NCBI GenBank assembly: GCA_034003325.1 | Contig: JAVEYW010000009.1 | Coordinates: forward strand, 1-64,000 | DNA from: Desulfobacterales bacterium | GTDB lineage: Bacteria > Desulfobacterota > Desulfobacteria > Desulfobacterales > JAFDDL01 | DNA length: 64,000 bases | Direction of reading: 5' to 3' | Shown here: piece after piece, positions 27,942-36,267 of the stretch | Layout: every line of letters starts with the position of its first letter | Numbering within the stretch: the stretch's first letter is position 1 | The notes under the pieces: generated by a model | What the model was told of the DNA's origin: nothing | Database searches by the model: none | What the model saw: the letters and a program-made list of their open reading frames with translations, nothing else | Made by a program: the position numbers and the translations under genes

Positions 27942-28964
27942 ATGGGAAACACCGGCTCTCACATCAGTCTGAATGACAGGCGATCGAGCGCGATCCTGGG
28001 AATGTTCGTCGGGGATGCGCTTGCCATGCCGGTCCATGGGTACGCCGATCGGGAGACCCTTGTTCGCGATTACGGGCTTGTCACGGATTATCTGCGACCC
28101 AAAAATCCCCATCCCGGCAGTAGGTTGTATCGTTCAAAATATACGCCGCTTAATGAAAAGGGTGAGATTCTTCATGAACAGGCGCAGTATTGGGGAGAAA
28201 TCGGTATTCATTATCACCAGTTTCTGTCGGCCGGTGAAAATACGCTGAATCTGAAACTTTGCACCTTGTTAATCAACAGCCTTATTCATCACAGGGGCTA
28301 CAATCCGGATGATTACCTGAAATCCTATATTGATTTTATGCGTACGCCCGGAAACCATCGCGACACCTACATTGAAGAACATCACCAACAGTTTTTCCGC
28401 AGTTATGCGATGGGTAAACGGCCGCGGTTTTGCGGGTCACCGCAAAAGAATATCAGCGGTATCATCGGCATGATTCCTATCGTGCTTTTTTATGCTGAAC
28501 ATCCGGACATGGCACGGGAAGCGGCGCTGACCCATCTGAATTTGACCCACCTGGGGCCGACGATAGAGGTGGCTGCTTCGTTTTTACTGGATGTGCTAAT
28601 ATCGGTCCTTAACGGCGAGCCCTTACAGAAGCTGATGCGCCGAATGATTCTGGGGCAGGAAAATCAACTGTTGAATCCGAATCTTATGGATTGGCGATAC
28701 AAACCCGATGAAACAGTTATCGGCGATTATATCGGATCAGCCGATACCGTGGAGCAAGCCGTGCCGGCGATCGCCTATCTGGCCATGAAATATCATGAAG
28801 ATACGGAAAGATGTCTGATCGCCAACACCAACCTGGGGGGTGATAATGCGGGTCGGGGCGCGATTTTAGGCGCGCTGATGGGCGCGGCCAATGGTATGGC
28901 CTCCATTCCCGATCGTTGGATCAAGGGCCTGCTTGAACCACCACCCGAATTGTTCGGAAGTTAA
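27942..28964 (+). CDS. ADP-ribosylglycohydrolase-like protein
   Basis: This protein of about 340 residues has the all-helical ADP-ribosylglycohydrolase fold. SAILGMFVGDALAMPVHG matches the first family motif and NLGGDNAGRGAILGALMGAANG the last. Canonical DraG/ARH enzymes bind two Mg2+ through a T-D/E-D motif and GGDxDT; here the first is not evident and the last reads GGDNAG, so catalysis of ADP-ribose removal is uncertain. Related J1-crystallin-like members share the GGDN form. ATG at 27942 follows AGGATGG; ATG at 27933 and 27852 are alternatives. It follows amt, which recalls DraG-Amt control of nitrogen metabolism, but no nitrogenase genes are in view. Confidence 0.75.
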   Translation: MGNTGSHISLNDRRSSAILGMFVGDALAMPVHGYADRETLVRDYGLVTDYLRPKNPHPGSRLYRSKYTPLNEKGEILHEQAQYWGEIGIHYHQFLSAGENTLNLKLCTLLINSLIHHRGYNPDDYLKSYIDFMRTPGNHRDTYIEEHHQQFFRSYAMGKRPRFCGSPQKNISGIIGMIPIVLFYAEHPDMAREAALTHLNLTHLGPTIEVAASFLLDVLISVLNGEPLQKLMRRMILGQENQLLNPNLMDWRYKPDETVIGDYIGSADTVEQAVPAIAYLAMKYHEDTERCLIANTNLGGDNAGRGAILGALMGAANGMASIPDRWIKGLLEPPPELFGS

Positions 28965-29001
28965 CCAAAGGGTTCGCGCCCATCTTAGCTGATAGCGAGG
29001 G

Positions 29002-30795
29002 TTAAAAACTGCTCGGCACTACGGGCGCTGCCTTCGCGGTTTCAGCGATATTCCGCACCGTCATATCGATTTTAAAGCCAATAACATTCCCGGTTCTCCG
29101 GCGCGCGGTGTTTCGCGCTGAATTTTCAAGGGCAATAGCGGCGGGATTTTTTTCACAGAAGGTTTCGGGTTCATAGGTCCATCCCTTTGCCAACCGTTTT
29201 TCTTCTCTTTTCAGCGTGATATAAAGGTATCGGCCGATCAGCGGGGCCATCATTTTCGGTCCCCATCCGAACTCATGATAGATATCACGCAAAAGGCGAG
29301 TCAGTTTTTCTGAAAGTCGCCGATTATTTCGGTAATGGGTTTTCATGGCCCATACGGCACCTGCATAGACGCTTCGAAGGGGAAAGGCTTCGCGGGCAAA
29401 GCGATTCCGGATACGCGAATCTGAATGATTTTTGTACCGTTGCCATCCCGTCAAAAGGGTGCGTATCAACCGGGCCAGGCTTGGGCCGTTGACCTCGAAA
29501 TCCCGTTGAAAAGCCTTTAAGAGAAATCCCTCTTCCCGGTTTTGATGAATGTGGGGATGGTGAAAATTGAAACGGTATTGCCCATGGGTGTCCGCCAGGG
29601 GAAAGGCTGCTTCGGAAAGGAGTGACCCGTTTTTCCGGTGCTGATCATAAAGAGGGGTTCCCGGAATCGGCGTATAAAGCATGAACTGGTGAAAGTCGGA
29701 ATCATGCCGAATGGCGTCCTCAATCACCTGGTCGATATTTTCGGGGGTGTGCTCCTCCAGGCCGATGATGGAAGATCCTAGAACGCGAATTCCGTGAGAT
29801 TTCAGATGCTGAACCAGTTCATAGGTGTCAACGCCCCGAAGCTTCCGATACTGACTGCTTTGGCCCTCCAGGCCCATCCAGACCCAGGAAATTCCAAGCC
29901 CCACGAGTTGATCAATGGTATAGGATTGCAAGACCCGGGCTGAACTGAAAACATACAGGGACCAGCTCTTTTGGTTGGATGCCATTAATTCCATCAACCT
30001 AAGAGCCCGGCTTCGATGCAAAAGAAAATTTTCGTCCATGACAAAAAACGATGTCACCTTCAGTTTTGCTTCAAGGTCACACATGACCGCAAAAAGCGCG
30101 TCTCCGGTTTCATAAAAGTTGACAAAGTTTCCCTTGCCGCCGAACAGGGCGGAGGTGGAGCAAAAATTGCAGCCCACTGGACATCCGACGGATGGAATCA
30201 ACATGGCAGCCGTATTCCCCTGTTGATGCTCCCGGTGCAGGGGAAGCCCCAGGGTCCGCGTTCCGTGGGCCGAATAGGCCAGGGGATGGCGAATCGGTTC
30301 GGTTTCATTTTGCCCGAGAAATTTTTGAAACCATCGAACGCCCTCGCCCTTAACAATGTGATCCGCATCGATAATTTCCGAAAGTTCTTCTTTATTGGCG
30401 ATATGACCGCCGATAACGATGGTTGCTCCTGGTAAGTGTTCTCGAACCAGTTCACACATTTTTTTCACTTTTCCCACGTTCGGAATGATCGCGCTGATGC
30501 CCACAATGTCATATTGATTGTCCCGGATTTCCTGGACAAACCGGTCGAGAGAGGGAAAATCAAGCAGCGTGCAGGGCGCATTGAGATTCGATTGTATCAT
30601 CATCAAGCCGAAACTGCGGTGAAACATGCGCAGCGAAAAACCACCTTGCACCCGGGTCACCTGGTTCTGGTAAAGCTCCATGGGATTGATCGTTCGGCTG
30701 CCGTATTCATCGTTTTGTGCATAAGGGCCGAAAACGCCGGAAAGTAAAATCCTGGCATGGGTTCCGAGCGAATGCACGGGGGTTAGCGTCGTCAT
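29002..30795 (-). CDS. B12-binding radical SAM protein
   Basis: This 597-residue protein has an N-terminal cobalamin-binding-type Rossmann domain (about 40-180, with DIVGISAIIPNVGKV and VIGGHIANKEE) and a radical SAM domain with CPVGCNFC (CxxxCxxC, about residues 205-212). The C-terminal 180 residues are helical and not recognised. Such enzymes perform radical methylations or rearrangements on lipids, cofactors or natural products. ATG at 30795 has AGGAGG five bases upstream; an in-frame ATG at 30840 lacks this. It stands alone, so the substrate is unknown. Confidence 0.87.
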   Translation of the reverse strand: MTTLTPVHSLGTHARILLSGVFGPYAQNDEYGSRTINPMELYQNQVTRVQGGFSLRMFHRSFGLMMIQSNLNAPCTLLDFPSLDRFVQEIRDNQYDIVGISAIIPNVGKVKKMCELVREHLPGATIVIGGHIANKEELSEIIDADHIVKGEGVRWFQKFLGQNETEPIRHPLAYSAHGTRTLGLPLHREHQQGNTAAMLIPSVGCPVGCNFCSTSALFGGKGNFVNFYETGDALFAVMCDLEAKLKVTSFFVMDENFLLHRSRALRLMELMASNQKSWSLYVFSSARVLQSYTIDQLVGLGISWVWMGLEGQSSQYRKLRGVDTYELVQHLKSHGIRVLGSSIIGLEEHTPENIDQVIEDAIRHDSDFHQFMLYTPIPGTPLYDQHRKNGSLLSEAAFPLADTHGQYRFNFHHPHIHQNREEGFLLKAFQRDFEVNGPSLARLIRTLLTGWQRYKNHSDSRIRNRFAREAFPLRSVYAGAVWAMKTHYRNNRRLSEKLTRLLRDIYHEFGWGPKMMAPLIGRYLYITLKREEKRLAKGWTYEPETFCEKNPAAIALENSARNTARRRTGNVIGFKIDMTVRNIAETAKAAPVVPSSF

Positions 30796-31173
30796 AGAAA
30801 CCTCCTGTGGGCTAATTTCAAGCCATTTCAGTTCGGTCAAGGTTAAGTGGATTCAAATTTCATCTGCGCAATACAAACTGTATTTTGAGGATAAAAATTT
30901 TAATCCAACGAAAGGATCGGCCGTAACGGGGCGTTTTGAAATTCGCTTTTTTGTTTATGGTTTTAAAAAAACGCTAAGTGCTTCAAGATCATCTTCGTAA
31001 GGATGTAGAATACAGGGGAGAATACTTTCTCAGCGCGGGATTTTGTGTTGATCATAGAGGAATTCGAGCGGACTTCAAGAATATTCGTCGCATTGACAAT
31101 TCTATTACAATTCAATGCAATGGCGTCTAATCTCACGATCGCTCGTGAGCCGCCAAAAAAACCGGCGATTAGA
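30796..31173. other. intergenic region, no gene seen
   Basis: About 380 bp of AT-rich DNA between the radical SAM gene and a small hypothetical gene. A 69-codon plus ORF at 31045-31254 overlaps the neighbour and looks like noise. No repeat or clear promoter recognised. Confidence 0.5.
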
Positions 31174-31578
31174 TCATACTTGGAGGTCGTTGCTTATAAT
31201 CTTTCGTGCCTTTTGCTTTGTCTGTTCGCCGGAATCAATTTTTTCTTCAAATAGATCCACATCATCAAAGAATAACTCGGCAGAACGGTTTTCATCGGAT
31301 TCATACAGCCTCATGACCGATTCGGCAATTTTCGTCGCATGGGGCCCGATGGGAAAAAGGTTGCGGGTTCGCAGGGTCGCGACCAGTGCTTCTATCCCGC
31401 AGTGAATGGAGCCTTCTATGGCCGAGCTATCATAGGTTTCTTCGCCGAGAAAGGAAAAGGCTTCCTTGCCCGGTGTCGAAGATGCTGCATGATTTAGAAC
31501 TCTTAGAATAACGGCATATTCTTTGATGTTGAGTTTGTTTTTGACGCTTTCTCGAGAAATAAAATATTTTTGGCGCAT
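31174..31578 (-). CDS. hypothetical protein, 134 residues
   Basis: I do not recognise this protein. It begins MRQKYFISRESVKNKLNIKE and is mixed charged and helical with no membrane segment. ATG at 31578 has AAGGAG seven bases upstream and is preferred over an earlier ATG. It lies 29 bases after the small basic ORF at 31608-31763 on the same strand and is probably cotranscribed with it. The codon pattern and ribosome-binding site support a real gene. Confidence 0.6.
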   Translation of the reverse strand: MRQKYFISRESVKNKLNIKEYAVILRVLNHAASSTPGKEAFSFLGEETYDSSAIEGSIHCGIEALVATLRTRNLFPIGPHATKIAESVMRLYESDENRSAELFFDDVDLFEEKIDSGEQTKQKARKIISNDLQV

Positions 31579-31607
31579 ATTTGCTCTCCTTAATGTCGGC
31601 ATACGCG

Positions 31608-31763
31608 TTAGACTGCGGATTCTTCTTCATCCCGAAGATGCGTTGGCTTCTCTTCGGGCGTTATCGGTTTTTTATCCTGTCTGGATTGCTTTTTTTGCTC
31701 TTTCTTGTTTTTCCTTGCCAATTCTTTCTGACGTTTTTCGAATTGAAAATTTGGTCTTGCCAA
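31608..31763 (-). CDS. small basic conserved protein, 51 residues
   Basis: This TTG-started ORF has a strong AGGAGG site 8 bases upstream. It encodes ARPNFQFEKRQKELARKNKK then a Lys/Gln-rich stretch and an acidic tail ending EEESAV. Small proteins opening with (M)ARPN(Y/F)xFEKRQ(R/K)ELAKK are widespread in proteobacteria-like genomes and remain uncharacterised; the pattern here is from memory of that family. The high charge suggests nucleic acid or ribosome contact. The neighbours are the 134-residue protein downstream and the cspA group upstream. Confidence 0.7.
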   Translation of the reverse strand: MARPNFQFEKRQKELARKNKKEQKKQSRQDKKPITPEEKPTHLRDEEESAV

Positions 31764-31831
31764 TTTTGCCCTCCTCCTTTGTTACCATTTTATAAATAAA
31801 GAAAAGAATCGCGGGATGACCTTATGTGTGT

Positions 31832-31905
31832 CCTAAGCCGGCAACCGGGCGACTTGACCGCCGACAACCTTCTCCAACCATGAACGCTTTTGCGTGCATA
31901 TTTTA
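31832..31905 (+). repeat. R2 dispersed repeat, degenerate copy
   Basis: CCTAAGCCGGCAACCGG ... AACCTTCTCCAACCATG ... CGCTTTTGCGTGCATAT matches the R2 units at 36018-36110 and 39030-39122. R2 shares its left end and its CGTTTTTGCGTGTAT block with R1 but lacks the 8-bp tandem units. Confidence 0.65.
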
Positions 31906-31967
31906 AGATAAAGGTACGAAGGGTAGGGCGCAGCAGGGCATCGGGGTGCAAAAAATCAAACGAATCG

Positions 31968-32008
31968 AAAGGGCACGCTTCAAAATATGAGAAGCTATGC
32001 CCTTTTTT
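31968..32008. terminator. hairpin downstream of cspA
   Basis: AAAGGGCA and TGCCCTTT pair around an inner GCTTC/GAAGC stem, 17 bases past the cspA stop. The T-run is best on the plus strand, but the stem can end the cspA transcript on the minus strand. Confidence 0.55.
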
Positions 32009-32025
32009 CAAATGATAACAAAAAA

Positions 32026-32226
32026 TTAAATTACAGTAACATTTTCAGCACAAGGGCCTTTTTGCCCTTGCGCAATGTCAAAGGAAACTTGATCGCCCTC
32101 ACTGAGGGACTTAAAACCGGTGGCATTGATTGCTGAATGATGAACAAACAAGTCCGGTCCGTTTCCCTGCTCAATAAATCCAAACCCTTTTTGGTCGCTG
32201 AACCACTTTACAGTTCCATTGGCCAT
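32026..32226 (-). CDS. cspA: cold-shock protein CspA family
   Basis: This 66-residue protein is a single cold-shock domain with RNP1 (KGFGFIE) and RNP2 (LFVHHSA). It binds single-stranded RNA and DNA and melts secondary structure, in the cold or in normal growth depending on the paralogue. An AGGAGG-type site precedes the ATG. A 120-base leader from the promoter at 32353-32380 is typical of cold-inducible csp genes. Its neighbours are two DEAD-box helicases with similar RNA-remodelling roles. Confidence 0.95.
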   Translation of the reverse strand: MANGTVKWFSDQKGFGFIEQGNGPDLFVHHSAINATGFKSLSEGDQVSFDIAQGQKGPCAENVTVI

Positions 32227-32352
32227 AGTGACTTCCTCCTTTCATAAAATTCTCTTAGTTCCAGACTTCAGGATGCCACTACTTAAAATGGAAGTTCCCT
32301 TGGGGAGAAACCGGTCTGAAAATTAATACAAACCATACACAGATTAACCCGT

Positions 32353-32380
32353 AACATAGTCATCAGTTGGGTTATGTCAA
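32353..32380 (-). promoter_or_regulatory. promoter of cspA
   Basis: On the minus strand TTGACA (32375-32380) and TATGTT (32353-32358) are 16 bp apart. Transcription would begin near 32346 and give a leader of about 120 bases. Confidence 0.65.
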
Positions 32381-32523
32381 GTAATTATTTTAATAAAATC
32401 AATAATATTTGGCAATATTTCGTTAATATGGCAACTAAAAAAAGAATCGTTGGGGATGCGATGTCAAAAAGAAACAAAAGAGCATCCCTTCGCATGAAAA
32501 GAAATGCCTTTTTTACAGTTATA

Positions 32524-33807
32524 TTAGGCGGATTGCAGGCTTCGCCGGCCGGTTGGCTTCGTCTCCCGGCCGGACATCCAGGCAAACGCGCCTTTTCTCG
32601 ACCGCCCTTTTGGCTCATAGGCGGGTTTGTTCCTTTGCGGTTGATACCCTCGATCGGATCGGGGGCCGCTTTTTTGCGAAGTTGCCGGCGCTGCATGATA
32701 ATCGAAATCCGCCAGGGTGCGCCGTTCGATAGGCGTGCCAACGGTCTGATTGATGGCGCGGACCATATCCTTGTCCTCTCCGGTAATCAGGGTGAAGGCC
32801 TCACCGTTGCGCGTGGCTCGACCGGTCCGCCCGATGCGGTGAATATAAGCTTCGGGGGTGGAAGGGATATCGTAGTTGATGACGTGAGACACCTGCGTGA
32901 CGTCAATGCCCCTGGCGGCGATATCGGTGGCGACCAGAATCTGAAAGGTTCCATCGCGAAAGCCATCGAGAGCGGCCTGGCGGCGTCCTTGGGAAAGATT
33001 GCCCTGCAAAGACGTCGAGCGGTATCCGGCGACAGCCAGCTTTTGGCCCAAGGTTTTGGCGCGGTGTTTGGTCCGGGTAAAAACAAGCACCGAATCAGCG
33101 GTGGTATTTCCCAACAGCTTTAACAGCAGCGCCGTTTTCAAATGCTCGGCGACTGGATAGAGCGCATGACGAACCGTATCGGCAGGGGCTGTGGTTCCCA
33201 CCTGGACCGTGGTCGGGTTTTGCAGAATATCCCCTGCCAAGCGGCGAATTTCCGTGGGCATTGTCGCCGAGAAAAGCATCGTCTGGCGCTGTTTGGGAAG
33301 ATGCGTCAAAATGCGCCGAATATCCGGGAGAAACCCCATATCGAACAACTGGTCCGCTTCATCAATCACCAGCACTTCCACTTGGGAAAGATCGACGGTA
33401 CGGCGATTGATATGATCCAGAAGCCGGCCGGGACAGGCCACAACAATATCGGCTCGCTTTAGTTTTTGAATCTGCGGATTAATTCCAACGCCACCGTAAA
33501 CCGTGGCGCTTTTCAGGCGGGTCTTGCTCCCCAGGGTTTCGATCGCCTGATGAATCTGTTCGGCCAACTCTCGGGTAGGGGCCATGATCAGCGCGCGAAC
33601 GCAATTTTTTCCCCCCAACAACCGGTTGAGTATCGGCAGGACAAAGGCAGCCGTTTTACCGGTGCCGGTTTGGGCCAGTCCCATCACATCGTGATTCCTG
33701 AGGACTTCCGGAATTGCCCGAACCTGAATAGGGGTCGGGGTTACATATCCTGCCGCTACGACGCCTGCCGCAACATGGGGATGAAAATTAAAAGACTCGA
33801 AATTCAA
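32524..33807 (-). CDS. rhlE: DEAD-box RNA helicase, RhlE type
   Basis: This protein of about 427 residues has all helicase motifs: the Q motif (PTPIQ), AQTGTGKT, PTRELAEQ, DEAD as VLVIDEADQ, SAT, and HRIGRTGR in motif VI. The tail after residue 370 is basic and low complexity (RGYQPQRNKPAYEPKGRSRK), as in RhlE, and there is no DbpA domain. I choose TTG at 33807, with AGAAGG nine bases upstream; the open frame extends to 34113 but that part overlaps a promoter and a terminator and is not protein-like. RhlE helps ribosome assembly and RNA decay. Confidence 0.9.
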   Translation of the reverse strand: MNFESFNFHPHVAAGVVAAGYVTPTPIQVRAIPEVLRNHDVMGLAQTGTGKTAAFVLPILNRLLGGKNCVRALIMAPTRELAEQIHQAIETLGSKTRLKSATVYGGVGINPQIQKLKRADIVVACPGRLLDHINRRTVDLSQVEVLVIDEADQLFDMGFLPDIRRILTHLPKQRQTMLFSATMPTEIRRLAGDILQNPTTVQVGTTAPADTVRHALYPVAEHLKTALLLKLLGNTTADSVLVFTRTKHRAKTLGQKLAVAGYRSTSLQGNLSQGRRQAALDGFRDGTFQILVATDIAARGIDVTQVSHVINYDIPSTPEAYIHRIGRTGRATRNGEAFTLITGEDKDMVRAINQTVGTPIERRTLADFDYHAAPATSQKSGPRSDRGYQPQRNKPAYEPKGRSRKGAFAWMSGRETKPTGRRSLQSA

Positions 33808-33833
33808 CAAATACCTTCTTTCTGTGTTCCAAT

Positions 33834-33862
33834 AAAAAAAGCCCCGGATTATTCCGGGGCTT
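33834..33862 (-). terminator. intrinsic terminator in the rhlE leader (probable attenuator)
   Basis: AAGCCCCGG-AATAAT-CCGGGGCTT followed by a run of T, on the minus strand. It lies downstream of the promoter at 33907-33935 and upstream of the rhlE start, so it interrupts the leader. Confidence 0.85.
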
Positions 33863-33906
33863 ACGTGATTTTTAGTTACAACCAGGAACACTAAATAATT
33901 ACCTGG

Positions 33907-33935
33907 ATAATACGGGCTGTTAATGCCAAAGTCAA
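33907..33935 (-). promoter_or_regulatory. promoter of rhlE
   Basis: TTGACT (33930-33935), a 17-bp spacer and TATTAT (33907-33912) on the minus strand, between the two helicase genes. Transcription would start near 33900 and meet the terminator about 38 bases later. Confidence 0.75.
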
Positions 33936-33958
33936 GGGTATTATGGCATCCGTGCGAT

Positions 33959-35599
33959 CTATTGGGCAAGCGCCACCGCAACGGATTGCCGGCCAATCCG
34001 ATAAGCGCCGGCCCTGGACAACACCTTTTCCACGAATTTTTCCGGCACATCGACAAAGGTATGTTTGTTTTGAATGCTGATTTTTCCGATGGAACCGCCC
34101 GGTATATCGGCATAGTGGGTCAGGGCGCCCACGATGTGGTTCACCCGCGTGCCGTCTGATTTACCCGAACTGAGCGTCAGGCGCACCATTCCTTTTTCGT
34201 GCGAAAGGGCGGTCGGGGCAGGGCTGTTTTTCCTGTTTTCCCGTTTCTCGGCACGCCGGGGTATCGCCGGTTGCCATTCCTGAATCTCGCTCACCGGCGC
34301 GATGGGGCGTTTCTTGTCGTCTTCGCGGGCCAGTTTCAGCGCAATCGCGGCAATCTGAATGGGGTCATGCCCCTCTTCTATCAGGGTGGCGACGATTTCC
34401 CGCTCGCGGGTGCACCGCCCGCGCCGCAGCCAAACCCTTACCTGTTCCAGCAACCGGGCATCCCGCTGGGCCTGAATGTCTTCAACAGTCGGCAGGCTAC
34501 ACGGCTTCAATTTTTGCTTTGAATACCCCTCAATTCTACCTAAACGCCACCGTTCCTGAGGGGTCAGCAACGAAATGGCAATGCCGGGTTTTCCGGCCCG
34601 CGCGGTGCGGCCCACACGATGTACATAGATTTCCGGATCACGGGGTAAATCATAATTTAACACATGGGAAATATCGTCGATATCGAGTCCCCGTGCCGCC
34701 ACATCCGTCGCCACCAGCACTTTTATCTGGTTGTTCCGAAACCGCTGCAGCACCCTTTCCCGGGCATCCTGGCTCAAATCGCCATTTAAAGCCTCGGCCG
34801 GAACGCCCCGAACCGAAAGCGCATTGACCAGTTCCCCCGTGCCAAGGCGGGTCTGAACGAAGATAAGCGCGCTGGAGATGGGTTCGGCTTCGATCAGCCG
34901 GGTCAGGGCCGCGAGCCGTTCCGTTTCATTGACCAGATAATAGCGTTGCTCAACCGATGCGACCGTCAGTTTTTTTTGCCCGATGGTAACCGACTGGGGA
35001 TTGTGCATGTAGCGTTCGGCCAATTGTCGAATTTTAGCCGGCAAGGTCGCGGAAAAAAGAGCTGTTTGGCGATCGGGAGGCGTTTTTTCAAGAATGGCTT
35101 CAATATCCCCGATAAAGCCCATGCTGAGCATTTCATCGGCTTCATCCAAAACAACGCTCGACACGCGGCTGATATTCAGTGCCCCCTTCTGTATCAAATC
35201 CAGCAGGCGCCCCGGCGTCCCCACGACGATATCCACCCCTTTTTCGAGTTGCCGAATCTGAGGAACATAGGGTTGACCGCCGTACACAGCCAGCACGCGA
35301 ACGCCGATCAAACGACCGTATTGATGCATGGCGCCGGCCACCTGCAGGGCCAGTTCCCTGGTAGGGGCCACTATGAGGCTTTGCACATGATCCCTCTTGG
35401 TTTCCAGGGTTTGTAGTATGGGGAGCGAAAAGGCGGCTGTTTTTCCGGTGCCGGTTTGGGCCTGACCGATGACATCCCGGCCGGTCAGCATGGCCGGAAT
35501 AATGGCGGCTTGAATGGGCGTCGGTGCGGTATAGCCTAATTCAGTTACGGTTTGCACCAGCATGGGGTGCAGATCTAGAAGGGAAAATTCGTTGGTCAT
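33959..35599 (-). CDS. deaD: DEAD-box RNA helicase with DbpA RNA-binding domain (DeaD/CsdA type)
   Basis: This 546-residue protein has the complete helicase core (PTPIQ, AQTGTGKT, PTRELALQ, VLDEADEM, SAT, HRVGRTAR) in residues 1-365. A C-terminal DbpA RNA-binding domain follows at about 470-540 (MVRLTLSSGKSDG to FVDVPEKFVEKVL), as in DeaD/CsdA. It unwinds RNA during ribosome assembly and cold adaptation. The leader of about 250 bases contains a strong intrinsic terminator and further hairpins. GGAGC lies upstream of the ATG. Confidence 0.93.
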   Translation of the reverse strand: MTNEFSLLDLHPMLVQTVTELGYTAPTPIQAAIIPAMLTGRDVIGQAQTGTGKTAAFSLPILQTLETKRDHVQSLIVAPTRELALQVAGAMHQYGRLIGVRVLAVYGGQPYVPQIRQLEKGVDIVVGTPGRLLDLIQKGALNISRVSSVVLDEADEMLSMGFIGDIEAILEKTPPDRQTALFSATLPAKIRQLAERYMHNPQSVTIGQKKLTVASVEQRYYLVNETERLAALTRLIEAEPISSALIFVQTRLGTGELVNALSVRGVPAEALNGDLSQDARERVLQRFRNNQIKVLVATDVAARGLDIDDISHVLNYDLPRDPEIYVHRVGRTARAGKPGIAISLLTPQERWRLGRIEGYSKQKLKPCSLPTVEDIQAQRDARLLEQVRVWLRRGRCTREREIVATLIEEGHDPIQIAAIALKLAREDDKKRPIAPVSEIQEWQPAIPRRAEKRENRKNSPAPTALSHEKGMVRLTLSSGKSDGTRVNHIVGALTHYADIPGGSIGKISIQNKHTFVDVPEKFVEKVLSRAGAYRIGRQSVAVALAQ

Positions 35600-35744
35600 G
35601 GTTGAAGCTCCTACTTGCGTTTTGACGAATCCACGGTGCCTGCATTCCCCTTGCGGGGTTTGCCCCTGATGTCGATCAACAGTCGACTCGTCCCGGTAGG
35701 GGTGTCACCCCCTAGACACAAAGTAAGAGCCTTGCTGTTGCAAC

Positions 35745-35776
35745 AAAAAAAAGCCCGGCCAATTGATCTGCCGGGC
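35745..35776 (-). terminator. intrinsic terminator in the deaD leader (probable attenuator)
   Basis: GCCCGGC and GCCGGGC stem arms with loop AGATCAATTG and a run of eight T on the minus strand. It lies 146-177 bases before the deaD start. No minus-strand gene lies upstream that would need it. Confidence 0.8.
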
Positions 35777-35821
35777 AACCACTTTTGATTATTCAAAACA
35801 GGTTGTGTGAAAAAATAAAGA

Positions 35822-35855
35822 TCCGATATCGGATTCCGTGGCTCTTTTATAATAT
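35822..35855 (-). promoter_or_regulatory. possible deaD promoter with palindrome
   Basis: Minus-strand -10-like boxes TATAAA (35847-35852) and TATTAT (35850-35855) have only weak -35 matches. The perfect 14-bp palindrome ATCCGATATCGGAT (35822-35835) lies just downstream, at the expected start region. It could be an operator. Confidence 0.4.
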
Positions 35856-35875
35856 GTTTCGAGAAAATGCAAACC

Positions 35876-36017
35876 CTAATCCGGCAAAGCCGGATGCTGG
35901 AATGCTGGAATGCTGGAATGCTGGAATGCTGGAATGCTGGGATGCTGAGATGCATAAAAGCCATCTTTCACCTTCGGCGAATATACACGCAAAAGCGTGC
36001 ATGTTCCTGGTAAAGGG
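35876..36017 (+). repeat. R1 dispersed repeat, copy c (expanded)
   Basis: This copy has the two hairpins and seven 8-bp units (CTGGAATG x5, then CTGGGATG and CTGAGATG), against three in copies a, d and e. It is followed directly by an R2 unit. Confidence 0.92.
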
Positions 36018-36110
36018 CCTAATCCGGTAAAACAAGAAGCCGGGCGGCCGGACTGCTTAGCCGCAAACGACCTTCTCCAGGTATGCCCGTTTTTGCGTGT
36101 ATGTTTCTCA
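36018..36110 (+). repeat. R2 dispersed repeat next to R1 copy c
   Basis: Begins CCTAATCCGG, continues AACGACCTTCTCCAGG and ends CGTTTTTGCGTGTATGT. It is arranged head to tail with R1, as at 38919-39122. The 600-bp deaD-SDR gap is mostly these two repeats and the deaD leader. Confidence 0.75.
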
Positions 36111-36267
36111 TCTATCTTCGGGGCCGCGTATCGAACTGCTCGGTGATAAAAAATTTTGACCGGATTAACCGTATCGGATATCTTATCGAGTAGCCGATGT
36201 TAACAGGTACGCTGCCATGGAAAAAGAACTGGCAGCGATGAATCAAGGACATGAGAGGTGCGGAAAC

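Noticed and set aside
33811-34113. N-terminal extension of the RhlE ORF
   Set aside because: It spans a near-consensus promoter and a strong terminator and has no helicase similarity; TTG at 33807 with AGAAGG fits better.
35890-35950. CRISPR-like array
   Set aside because: The repeated unit is 8 bp without spacers and belongs to repeat R1; no cas genes are present.
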